A stretch of DNA of 26,018 bases. It comes from DAOTZR01 sp034432595. GTDB lineage: Bacteria > Chloroflexota > Anaerolineae > B4-G1 > SLSP01. The translations under genes were made by a program, and so were the position numbers. The number at the start of each line of letters is the position of its first letter. The stretch's first letter is position 1. Of the stretch, positions 1 to 8,107 are shown in pieces. The stretch spans positions 1 to 26,018 of the forward strand of contig DAOUBT010000080.1 of NCBI GenBank assembly GCA_034432595.1, written 5' to 3'. Below the pieces are notes generated by a model. That model saw only the letters and a program-made list of their open reading frames with translations. It was not told the DNA's origin and searched no databases.

Positions 1-438
1 ACGGCAATGCCTCCGCCCACCCCGCCCACCCTGCAATGCCTTCGCTCACCCTGAATGTTCTTTGCACCATGGCTCAGGATGAAATCCTGTGCCACGGTTC
101 TGCATGACCCAGCCGGGCCTTTCAAACTTCATCATGGCCTTCTTGTTTCCAGACCCTTGATTATATATCAAAGTTTCCGTCAGACGAGTCTCACGCGGCA
201 AGGGCACTTTAAGGACGGGGGCAACTTTTGCCATCATCAAGTCGCAAAGTTCAGTGGATGGGCGAAAGCAATGCCCCTGCCCACCCACACGCCAATGCAG
301 CCATGGATGCTGTTCGCATCCGAGCACCCCAAGGCCATTTCCCAGGCGAGAAAAGCCCCCCCCAATCCCCTGTAGAATACCCAGGGAAGATTGGTCATGC
401 AATTCAGGGATAGGCACTACCCCACCCAACAGGACCTC
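1..438. other. Non-coding stretch with repeat fragments
   Basis: No convincing gene is seen. The open frames here lack family resemblance and ribosome sites. The sequence contains three related GC-rich fragments, at 4-23, 33-51 and 268-286, each starting GCAATGCC and running into a C-rich arm ending CACCC. The third lies inside an imperfect hairpin at 254-288, where a GTGGATGGGC arm faces GCCCACCCAC. They resemble the palindromes at 8008-8040 and 18994-19024. No terminator with a T tract is visible after the gene that ends at 439. Confidence 0.5.
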
Positions 439-1947
439 TCAGGCGCGGGGAGCTGCTGCGTAACGCTTCTCCAACCAGCCTCCGCCCAGCGCAAAGGCGA
501 TAAAGCCCGCCAGGCAGAGCCAGCCGATCCATTCCCCAAGGTAGGAGACCAGCGTGCCCCGTCCCGACCCCAGCGGCACATCGGCCACGAGCTGATCGGC
601 GCGGCCCTCCGGGGTCACCAGCGCAGCGACAATGCGCCCATGCGGATCTATGACCGCCGAATCGTAGCCCGCATCCGCTTTGACTACGGCGACGCGGTTC
701 TCGATGGCGCGATACATGGCATGGACGTAGTGCAAACGTGCAATGCCCGCCCAGTCATTGGAAGGAATCAGCAAGAGCTGCGCGCCCTGCCGCACCATCC
801 GCTGCGCCGTGTCGGTGTAATCCAGATCGTAGCAGATGATGGTCGCTAACCGACCGTGCGCGGTATCGTAGACCGGATACGTGCCGCGCGTGGTGCTCAT
901 CTCGCCAGCAAAGACAACCGGATGATCCTTGCCGAAGACGCCCAGGAAGCGCCCCTGCGGGTCTATCACCGTGGCCTCATTGCGCCAGACGCGATGCTCC
1001 TTGATAATGCCATATCCTACTCCCAGATAGATGCCCGTCTCCTGCGCCAGAGCGCTCAACGCGAGCGGGTCCTCGACCTGTGGGTCGTAAAGCAGGCTGA
1101 CCTCAGGCCAGAGGACGATCTGCGCCCCGGCCTGTGCCGCAGCGCGTGACCGTTCCACCATCCCGGCATAAAGATCGGGCAGCGCCTCCGGTTCGGTAGC
1201 GTACACGGCAATCGGCTGCGGATAGGTGTGAATGGCTGCGGCACGCACACTCGTCTCCCCCACGGGCATAACGTAGAGCGCCAGGCTGACGATGACCCAC
1301 AACGCGAGCGCGCCCCCCAGAGCGCGCAGCCAGCGCCGTGTCGCCTGCGGGGATGGCGTCGGAGCCTCGCCGGAGCCGAAGCGCCGATCCCAGACCTCAA
1401 TGGCAAGTTGCGCCAGGGCGAAGTTGACCAGCATCATCAGAAAGCCCATGCCCACAATGCCGACGACACTGAGCGGTTGCAGCAGCCACGGGGTGCGGAA
1501 ATGAGCATACGCCAGGAAGCCCCACGTCCCGGCAATGGGGATATTCAGGCGGATCATCTCCACGCCCGACCAGCCCAACGCGCCCTGCAGGATGAACCAG
1601 CGGTAACCGGTACGCTCGTTGAACTTGCGGTTGCCCCCCTCGGTCAAGAGCGATATGACCAGGATGATTTCGGCCAGATAGGCCATGAACAGGCCGCTAC
1701 CGCCAAAAACCGGTGAGAAGTAGCCCTTAAGCCAGATGTAAGTGGCGAGAGAGGGCGGCAACATCGAAAAACGGCGCGGGACGATGCGGTACTGCGCTAA
1801 CAGGACCGGCACCCATCCCACCCAGGCCAGGGGCCAGATTCCATACGGCGGCAAGGCCAACCAGATACACAGGCCGCTCAGCGCGCCAAGGGCCAGGGCG
1901 ACCAGCGTCCGCAGCCCATCCTGACGATTCAACCCCCATGCACTCAT
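439..1947 (-). CDS. Apolipoprotein N-acyltransferase-like membrane nitrilase
   Basis: Predicted 502-residue membrane enzyme of the Lnt/nitrilase superfamily, which in the classical case transfers a fatty acyl chain to the N-terminal cysteine of lipoproteins on the outer face of the cytoplasmic membrane. Several hydrophobic segments fill residues 10-225, a nitrilase domain spans about 232-460, and a last membrane helix lies near 470-490, the Lnt layout and length. The Glu-Lys-Cys triad is visible as E282 (LWPE), K340 (FGKDHP) and C372 (ICYD). The residue two after the Cys is Asp, where E. coli Lnt has an essential Glu, so another carbon-nitrogen hydrolase or acyltransferase activity is possible. 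The start at 1947 was chosen over the longer frame because AAGGAG precedes it and the hydrophobic N terminus follows. It is last in the minus-strand cluster. The lipoprotein at 19057-19953 would be a possible substrate. Confidence 0.75.
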   Translation of the reverse strand: MSAWGLNRQDGLRTLVALALGALSGLCIWLALPPYGIWPLAWVGWVPVLLAQYRIVPRRFSMLPPSLATYIWLKGYFSPVFGGSGLFMAYLAEIILVISLLTEGGNRKFNERTGYRWFILQGALGWSGVEMIRLNIPIAGTWGFLAYAHFRTPWLLQPLSVVGIVGMGFLMMLVNFALAQLAIEVWDRRFGSGEAPTPSPQATRRWLRALGGALALWVIVSLALYVMPVGETSVRAAAIHTYPQPIAVYATEPEALPDLYAGMVERSRAAAQAGAQIVLWPEVSLLYDPQVEDPLALSALAQETGIYLGVGYGIIKEHRVWRNEATVIDPQGRFLGVFGKDHPVVFAGEMSTTRGTYPVYDTAHGRLATIICYDLDYTDTAQRMVRQGAQLLLIPSNDWAGIARLHYVHAMYRAIENRVAVVKADAGYDSAVIDPHGRIVAALVTPEGRADQLVADVPLGSGRGTLVSYLGEWIGWLCLAGFIAFALGGGWLEKRYAAAPRA

Positions 1948-2101
1948 GTCTCCTTCCTTTCCTTCATGACAGGTAACCCCATCTTGCTTGTGTACACCAT
2001 GCCGCCCCGTCGGGCAGCGTCGTGAGCGCGGTAACGCAGCAACTTCCCCCATCCCGCCATAAGCGCGGTTAGCTTCCCCTCTCAGGCCCTACAGGGAGCA
2101 C

Positions 2102-2305
2102 TCAATCCCACTTGCCGCAGCGACGGCAACGCTTACGGCTGGCGGCAGCCTCGTCAAACAAGTTACCCATCGGCGCGTAGGGATCAACAAGGATGTACTC
2201 CCAATCATGGTTTTCTCGACCACACACAAGGCACACGCATCCATCCCACACATGATGGCCGAAGAAACAGCGTAACAAGGCGATCCACCGCTTAAGCCTG
2301 TTCAT
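2102..2305 (-). CDS. Small zinc-ribbon protein
   Basis: A 67-residue protein. It has a basic, hydrophobic N terminus (MNRLKRWIALLRCFFG) followed by HHVWDGCVCLVCGRENHDW. This matches a pattern H-x-W-x2-C-x-C-x2-C-G-x3-H-x-W that I recall as a repeated zinc-binding unit in many bacterial proteins of unknown role. A second CxxC (CRRCGKWD) closes the protein and could complete the metal site. The start at 2305 has a purine-rich GGAGGGGG site just upstream, and the gene lies 35 nt after the glycosyltransferase stop, so it is probably cotranscribed with it. No enzyme function can be assigned. It could be a metal-binding accessory factor or a remnant of a longer multi-ribbon protein. Confidence 0.7.
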   Translation of the reverse strand: MNRLKRWIALLRCFFGHHVWDGCVCLVCGRENHDWEYILVDPYAPMGNLFDEAAASRKRCRRCGKWD

Positions 2306-2340
2306 GTCCCCCTCCCCACACGTGACCGAACCAGCCAGCG

Positions 2341-3954
2341 TCAAGGCTCTGACGGAAGCGCCTGTTGCCCAGACGCCGGAACGCGCTTCACCAAAAGCAT
2401 CGTCTGCGGCGCATCGTAGACGCGGAAACTTTCATCCAGACGCGGGAGGCGCAGCGCGTAGGGCGTGCCACAGCGCTGCGCCAGGCTGAGCGGCTGCGGC
2501 AAAGCAGCGTCCGCCAGCGGATCGTCGCTCAAAGCCAGCGGGCCTAAGCGTGGACAGCGTCCAAAGCTCACCACCTCATAGGCCGGGTTGCTGAGCAGGC
2601 GCGCATACCACGCCCGCGTGAGCGGATAGCGCGCGCCGTGCCGCCCGATCACGCCATAAGCGCGCGGCGTCGCCAGCGTCACCACGTGCGCGCGGGCCAG
2701 GGCGTCCTCCAACGCGGCGAGCTTCTCCGGCGTGTCCTCGTCCATCACCGGCAACACCACGCGCGGATAGCGATTGGCCGCCACCAGACGGCCATGCGGC
2801 AGCGCATCGTCCCAATGCTCGTTAGCGATCAGGCTGCCCTGCGGCACATGCGCCGCTATCCAGGTGGAAGCGGTCACATACGGATGCGGCTGCGCATACA
2901 CTCCCAGTTGCGCCGCGCCCAGCAGGGCCGTGGGGAGGAGCAGCGCCGCCGCCCACACCCCCCAGGCCCGTCGCGGCAGGCTGCGCGCCGCCCACGCCGT
3001 CCACAGGGGATAGAGCGGCAGGTAGTAACGCGGAAATTGCGCCAGCAGCAGCCCCGTCACGGCGCTGTAGAAGAGCATCCAGGCCAGGGCAAGGCGGGCG
3101 CGCTCCGTCAAAAAGCGCCAGCGCCCCCAAGCCAGCCCCATCCCCACCAGACCGGCCAGCACAACCGTGGGTCCCAATCCCCATAAAGCCATTTGCAGCA
3201 GCGGGTACAGGTAGGGTGGATTACCGATAAACTGCACGGTGTAAGGCACGGGATAGCGACCGCGCAAAATGGCCGCCTGAATGAGTGGCCCGCGCCAGCA
3301 GCGCAAGGGCGTGAGCACCATCCACGGCGCCATGAAAACAAACGTCAGGGCAAAGGCGTATGCAAAGTCCACCAGGGTGGCCCTGCGCCGTGCCAGTGGG
3401 GGCAGCAGCAGGGGGATGATGAGGGCCAGCGTCGCCTTGCTCGCCACGGCACACGCGGCGCTCACTCCAGCCAGGGTAGGACGGGAGCGCGCCGCCGCTA
3501 ACAGGGCCAGGGCACCGCCCAGCGCAGCGAAAGGGTCCACCGTGAAGAAGCGCGCCTGCTGCAAAGGGAAAGGGGCGACGGCCAGCAGGGCCGCACTCAG
3601 GTAGGCCGCGCGCCGTCCCCCCAGAGCCGCCCCCCAGGCCCCGGCCAGCACGACCAGCACTACCCCCGCCAGAGCGGAAAGCAAGCGCAAGGTGAACAGG
3701 GCCGCCGGATCGTCCATCCAATGCGTGACCATGGCCGCTGCATAGAGCGGCAAATGCCCGTAGGGGAAATCCGCCTCCACGCGGCAGGGATTATCGGCAG
3801 GAGCCATACGCTCAGCCACCTGCAACAGGAAGCGCTCATCCGGGTGGACGGCAAGGCCCGCGTCCCAATCCGCGTGGGGGAAGCGCAGGGCCGCGGCGAG
3901 GAGCAGGAGCACAATCCACGCAGCACGGTAAGCCCAGGGAGAGCGGCGTCCCAT
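2341..3954 (-). CDS. GT39/PMT-type membrane glycosyltransferase
   Basis: A 537-residue polytopic membrane protein of the GT-C fold (PMT/ArnT/glycosyltransferase 39 type). These enzymes use polyprenyl-phosphate sugars to glycosylate proteins or envelope glycans outside the membrane. The first hydrophobic helix is followed by VHPDERF (about residues 36-42); the acidic pair in this first outer loop is the catalytic-site hallmark. About ten further hydrophobic segments follow up to about residue 340, and the C-terminal 190 residues are soluble. ATG at 3954 overlaps the kinase stop codon as TGATG, indicating translational coupling. A GTG one codon upstream is possible but less likely. The sugar donor and acceptor cannot be read from sequence. 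Confidence 0.8.
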   Translation of the reverse strand: MGRRSPWAYRAAWIVLLLLAAALRFPHADWDAGLAVHPDERFLLQVAERMAPADNPCRVEADFPYGHLPLYAAAMVTHWMDDPAALFTLRLLSALAGVVLVVLAGAWGAALGGRRAAYLSAALLAVAPFPLQQARFFTVDPFAALGGALALLAAARSRPTLAGVSAACAVASKATLALIIPLLLPPLARRRATLVDFAYAFALTFVFMAPWMVLTPLRCWRGPLIQAAILRGRYPVPYTVQFIGNPPYLYPLLQMALWGLGPTVVLAGLVGMGLAWGRWRFLTERARLALAWMLFYSAVTGLLLAQFPRYYLPLYPLWTAWAARSLPRRAWGVWAAALLLPTALLGAAQLGVYAQPHPYVTASTWIAAHVPQGSLIANEHWDDALPHGRLVAANRYPRVVLPVMDEDTPEKLAALEDALARAHVVTLATPRAYGVIGRHGARYPLTRAWYARLLSNPAYEVVSFGRCPRLGPLALSDDPLADAALPQPLSLAQRCGTPYALRLPRLDESFRVYDAPQTMLLVKRVPASGQQALPSEP

Positions 3955-6900
3955 CACGGCGTGTGCTCCCGCAAGACACGCTCCAACAACGCGATGAGCG
4001 TTTCCAAATGGACGGGCTTCATCAGCCAGCCGGCTACCCCCTCCTTTTCTAAACGCGCCAGTTCGTGCTCCAGGGGGTGTCCGCTCAGGAGAATCAGGGG
4101 CGGAGCGGCAGGCCGCTCGCGCAGTGCCGCCAACAGGGCGCGCCCGTCCATGCCCGGCATGACCACGTCGCTGAGGACGAGGGTGATATCGGGATAGGTA
4201 TCCAGCAGGGAGAGTGCTTCTTCGCCATGGGCAGCCGTGACGACGCGGAAGTTGAAGCTCTTGAGCGTGTCGGCCAGGGCGCGACGCAAGGCGGGGGCGT
4301 CTTCCACCACCAGGATAAGGCGCTGCGCTCCGTCGAAGGTGTTTGCCTGCATCTCGCCAGGGGCGACCGCCTCGGCCTGCGGCAAAGGAGGCAGGTAAAT
4401 GGTGAAGGTTGTGCCTTCTCCCACTGCAGTCTCCAGGTCGAGATGGCCTTGATGCAGCTCCACAATTCCATACACCTGCGCCAGGCCCAGACCTGTGCCC
4501 TTCCCTACTTCTTTGGTGGTGAAGAAGGGTTCAAAGATGCGCGGCAAAACCTCAGGGGGAATGCCAGTACCGGTATCCCTGACCGTGATGGCCAGCCAGG
4601 GGTCGCCTTGCAGCGTACCGCAAAAATGACAGTGGATGGGCTGATCGGGTGGAATAGCGCGCAAACCGATGAACAGATCGCCGCCGCGCGGCATGGCGTC
4701 CCGCGCGTTGATGGCTAAGTTTATCAGAACCTGCTGCATGCGCGTGGGGTCAAGGTTAGCCGGGCAAGGCTCGTCCGGCAGGTTGAGCTGTACGCGGATG
4801 GTTTCTGGCAGGGTGCGTTCCAGGAAACGCCCCGTTTCCTGCAAAAAGGTTTTCACATCCACAGCCTGACGCTTCAAGATGGAGCGGCGTCCGAAATCGA
4901 GGATTTGTTGCACCAGCTCGGCGGCGCGTTGCGCTTCCTGACGGATGGTCAGCAAGGCTTCCAGCAAGCGCGGCGAAAGGCCCGGTGTGCGCTGACCGAT
5001 ATCCGCATAGAGCAAAATAGCGGCCAGGATGTTGTTAAAGTCGTGGGCAATGCCGGCAGCCAACTGTCCGACCGTAGCCAGGCGCTCCTGATGCTGCAAC
5101 CGGTCCTGCACTTCCCGCGCTTCGGTCACGTCACGCAGCACAAGCAGCCAGCGCGGTGGAGCGGGCGGGTCGTGCAGAGGACGGGCCAGCAGCTCAAAGA
5201 TGCGCTTTTCCACCCGGAGTTCATGCCACAGACCCTCAGCCGGCGGAGAAGCGAGTAACTCCGGCAAAGCCCGCCCACCCAGTTCTTTGAGCGCCTCGCC
5301 TTCCCAACGCGGAGCGAGCTGCGTCAGATAGCCCTCGCCCACAGGGTTGGCGCGCACCAGACGGTAGTCAGCATCCAGCACGATGACGCCTTCCGGCACG
5401 GCATCCAGAATGCGCTCAATATCGGCGGCCTGCTGTTGCAGCTGCGCAAGGAGACGCGCTTCCGCTTCCCGCGCCAGGTAGCTTTCGGTGATGTCCATGA
5501 TGAAGCCTTCCAGGAAGCGGATGCCGCCTTCAGCATCATAGACTGCGCGCCCGCGTTCCCAGACCCAGCGCACCTCGTTATGGGCGGTGCGGATGCGGTA
5601 GGTCAGTTCGTAGGGAACATCGGCCAGGAAGGCTTCCTGCACCGCCACCCAGACTTTAGCGCGGTCTTCCGGCACAATCAGGTCGGCGTAGCTGAGGCGG
5701 CGGTTGTGGATCAGATCGTCCGGCGCGTAACCGGTCAGCGCCAGAGCGCCTTCGCTGACGAATTCCATGGTCCAATAGGGGTCGTTATGGCAGCGGTAAG
5801 CCATGCCGGGCAGATTGCTGAGCAGGGTAGCCAGCTCGCGCTCGCGCTCCTGCAAAGCTCGCTCGGCAGCTTTGGCCGCGGTGACATCATGGATGATGGA
5901 ATAGAGAATGGTTTTACCCCGATAAGGGACGCCGCTACTGAACACCGTAACATCGCGGACGGAACCATCGGCGCGGCGATGGCGGAACTCAAAATAGATG
6001 CGTTGCGCCCGCTTTGCTCTTTCCATCTCGGCCTTGACGGCTTCCGGCGGAAGGGTATTGATCTGCTGAATGTACATGGTACGCAATTGCTCGCGCGTCC
6101 AGCCGTAGAAGGCCGCGGCCGCTTCGTTCGCGTCCAAAATAGCACCACTATCCGGGTCAATCAGAAGTTTGATAGCGGCGTGCTTTTCAAACATGGCGCG
6201 GAAGGTAGCTTCGCTCTCGCGCAACTCCTGTATCAGACGCTGACGCTCCGCCTGTCCCGCCATGACGTCCAGGGCGAAGGTGAGGTCTGTCGCCATTTCG
6301 GTCAACACAAGCTGTTCCTCGGGTTCGGCAAAGAAGCCGGGAATAGGTGCATACACGCTTAACACACCCTGTTGCGTCCCGTAACGGAAAGGGACCGCAG
6401 CCATCGCGCGATAGCCCTGCGCCAAGGCAACCTCAACCCAGGGGAACCTTTCACAGGTGAGCAGATTACCCAGGAATACGGGACGGCCTGTACGGAGCGC
6501 CTGACAAGTCGGCTCCGGTGTGAGAGCGTGGTCGCCCAGACAGTTAGCAATCTGTTCCAGGTAAGGTTCTACCGTCCCGGCCCAGGTGAAGGGCACAAGG
6601 CGGGCGGAATCATTCTCCCGAAGGCCAATCCAGGCGCCGGCCAATTCTCCCTGTTCCACGGCAATATAGCACACATCGGATAATAACTCCGCCGGCGTTC
6701 GGGACTGAGTAAGCGTCTCATTCAGTTTGGCGAGTATGGCATAAAGACGCACCATGCGTTGCAATAACGATTGTGTGCGCTTTTTCTCGGTAATATCGCG
6801 CACATCGGCCTGAAGCAACGTGCGCCCATTTGCTACAATGCGGCTTAAGGTGACCTCAGCATCGAAAGGCGTCCCATCCAGCCGATGGTGTCGCCACTCA

Positions 6901-7742
6901 AACGTGGTGTAGCCCAGGTTTAGCGCGTCCTGAAGGTGTTGCCGCGCAGCCTCGTCGGAGGGCCGGTCATCGGGCTGAAGCGGGGGTGAAAAAGCAAAAG
7001 GCGTCGCGCCGACCAGGGCTTCCCGCGTGGCGCCAAACAGCTCGAGAGCACGCTGATTGCACTCAACAAAGCGTTCGCCATCCAGCAGGAGCAGCGCATC
7101 ACCGGCGGATTCAAAAAAGGTGCGATAGCGCGCCTCGCTAGAGGCCAGGCGCTGCTCACCGCGTATCCGCTGTTCCTCACTGCGTAAAAGCAACCCTAAG
7201 AGCACCGTCGCCGGGGGGAAAATCAGCATGATAGGAAGCCCAATCGTGCGCACAACCTCTACCCCACGCGGCCAGGGTTGGATGAGGAGCTGACAGGCCA
7301 GCATCGCCAGGTGAGTCACAACGCCCAGGCCGTATAAATCGCCCAGGCGTAAATCCGCCACGTCGTGGCGATAGCGACGCCGAAAAGCCCACCCCAGACC
7401 CGCGCAGGCAATGATGGTCGCTGACCCCGCCCACACGCCAGGTCCACCCAGCGCCAGGCGATAGATCAAGGCGATGGCTCCCGCCACCAGCGCCGTTACG
7501 CCCCCGCCAAAAACGCCGGCCAGGGTCAATACGATCGAGCGCCCATCGTAAATGATGCCTTCCGTATATCGCACCGGCATCCTCATGCCCAACAACGTCA
7601 CCACGCCAAACAACAACCCCATCACCCAGGGTGTCCAGCGGGATTGCGTTTCACGGAAGCGACGAACCAGAGCGTAGAGGGTGCTCAGAGCAACCAGTAA
7701 CGCCGCGTTTTGAATCAACCCGATAATGAAAGTGGTAGACAT
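3954..7742 (-). CDS. Hybrid sensor histidine kinase, 5TM-PAS-GAF-PAS3-HK-REC
   Basis: A 1262-residue membrane-bound hybrid kinase. The N terminus (about 1-190) is a LytS-like multi-helix sensor with the MRMPVRYTEGIIYDGRS loop typical of 5TM receptors. Then come PAS (about 200-320), GAF (about 340-495), PAS (about 510-630), PAS/PAC (about 640-755) and a last PAS-like domain (about 770-875). The kinase core has the H box AAGIAHDFNN (H900), N box INARDAMPRGG (N1012), DTGTGIP, EPFFTTK and GKGTGLGLA. A C-terminal receiver (about 1142-1262) has E1147/D1148, phospho-acceptor D1192, S1220 and K1242. HDFNN marks the HPK4-type class. An insert HCHFCG at 1037-1042 lies between the N and G1 boxes. AGGAG precedes the ATG. 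The receiver may pass phosphate to a separate phosphotransfer or response protein, none of which is in this window. Confidence 0.93.
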   Translation of the reverse strand: MSTTFIIGLIQNAALLVALSTLYALVRRFRETQSRWTPWVMGLLFGVVTLLGMRMPVRYTEGIIYDGRSIVLTLAGVFGGGVTALVAGAIALIYRLALGGPGVWAGSATIIACAGLGWAFRRRYRHDVADLRLGDLYGLGVVTHLAMLACQLLIQPWPRGVEVVRTIGLPIMLIFPPATVLLGLLLRSEEQRIRGEQRLASSEARYRTFFESAGDALLLLDGERFVECNQRALELFGATREALVGATPFAFSPPLQPDDRPSDEAARQHLQDALNLGYTTFEWRHHRLDGTPFDAEVTLSRIVANGRTLLQADVRDITEKKRTQSLLQRMVRLYAILAKLNETLTQSRTPAELLSDVCYIAVEQGELAGAWIGLRENDSARLVPFTWAGTVEPYLEQIANCLGDHALTPEPTCQALRTGRPVFLGNLLTCERFPWVEVALAQGYRAMAAVPFRYGTQQGVLSVYAPIPGFFAEPEEQLVLTEMATDLTFALDVMAGQAERQRLIQELRESEATFRAMFEKHAAIKLLIDPDSGAILDANEAAAAFYGWTREQLRTMYIQQINTLPPEAVKAEMERAKRAQRIYFEFRHRRADGSVRDVTVFSSGVPYRGKTILYSIIHDVTAAKAAERALQERERELATLLSNLPGMAYRCHNDPYWTMEFVSEGALALTGYAPDDLIHNRRLSYADLIVPEDRAKVWVAVQEAFLADVPYELTYRIRTAHNEVRWVWERGRAVYDAEGGIRFLEGFIMDITESYLAREAEARLLAQLQQQAADIERILDAVPEGVIVLDADYRLVRANPVGEGYLTQLAPRWEGEALKELGGRALPELLASPPAEGLWHELRVEKRIFELLARPLHDPPAPPRWLLVLRDVTEAREVQDRLQHQERLATVGQLAAGIAHDFNNILAAILLYADIGQRTPGLSPRLLEALLTIRQEAQRAAELVQQILDFGRRSILKRQAVDVKTFLQETGRFLERTLPETIRVQLNLPDEPCPANLDPTRMQQVLINLAINARDAMPRGGDLFIGLRAIPPDQPIHCHFCGTLQGDPWLAITVRDTGTGIPPEVLPRIFEPFFTTKEVGKGTGLGLAQVYGIVELHQGHLDLETAVGEGTTFTIYLPPLPQAEAVAPGEMQANTFDGAQRLILVVEDAPALRRALADTLKSFNFRVVTAAHGEEALSLLDTYPDITLVLSDVVMPGMDGRALLAALRERPAAPPLILLSGHPLEHELARLEKEGVAGWLMKPVHLETLIALLERVLREHTP

Positions 7743-8107
7743 CCCCGCTCTCCTGTTGCGCTCTACTTAAAAAGCGCCATTCCCTTTGAGGGCCTGCTAT
7801 AGACGTGACCGCTTACCTCCAGCAGCAAGACAGCGATTGAAATCACCGCAGAGGACTTGCAACCGGACCTGCGCGTTCTCAGGTCGCGACGTGCAAGGCT
7901 TAGATGCGCGCAGGGTACAGAAAGTGTCCTGCTGGCGAGTTCAACCGCCAGCCTGCATGGGGTATCCGATGCGTGCAACACCCTTGGGGTGGCCTGGAGG
8001 TTGGCCTGGGGTGGGTGAAGGTAAAGCCTTCGCCCACCCCACCCCGCCTTCATACTTGATTGCACCGTACCCCAGCCAGGTTGAGCCGTTACCCATAGGT
8101 TACCCCT
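7743..8107. other. Intergenic gap between two minus-strand genes
   Basis: No gene is supported in these 365 bp; the open frames on either strand have no family features. The region must carry the promoter of the kinase operon (to the left) and the 3' end of the glycosidase transcript (from the right). I could not find a convincing paired -35/-10 for the kinase. The only structured element is the palindrome at 8008-8040. Confidence 0.5.
8008..8040. repeat. REP-like palindromic hairpin
   Basis: A 14-bp arm GGGGTGGGTGAAGG (8008-8021), a 5-nt loop TAAAG, and the arm CCTTCGCCCACCCC (8027-8040); 13 of 14 positions pair and the other is G.U in RNA. There is no T tract on either side, so it is not a standard terminator. 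The right arm recurs exactly at 16681-16694, and related palindromes occur at 254-288 and 18994-19024, always between genes. Confidence 0.7.

Noticed and set aside
46..429. Overlapping open frames on both strands near the left edge
   Set aside because: No ribosome site, no recognisable domain, and they cover the palindromic repeat fragments.
5436..6362. 308-codon open frame on the plus strand inside the kinase gene
   Set aside because: It is antisense to the PAS/GAF part of a clear histidine kinase, has no family motif, and arises from GC-rich third positions.
7743..7830. Promoter for the hybrid kinase (TATAGC near 7796-7801)
   Set aside because: The only TTG-type -35 lies about 21 nt away; spacing too long to support.
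8008..8040. Hairpin as a rho-independent terminator
   Set aside because: A strong stem, but no T tract on either side; related copies elsewhere point to a REP-like element instead.
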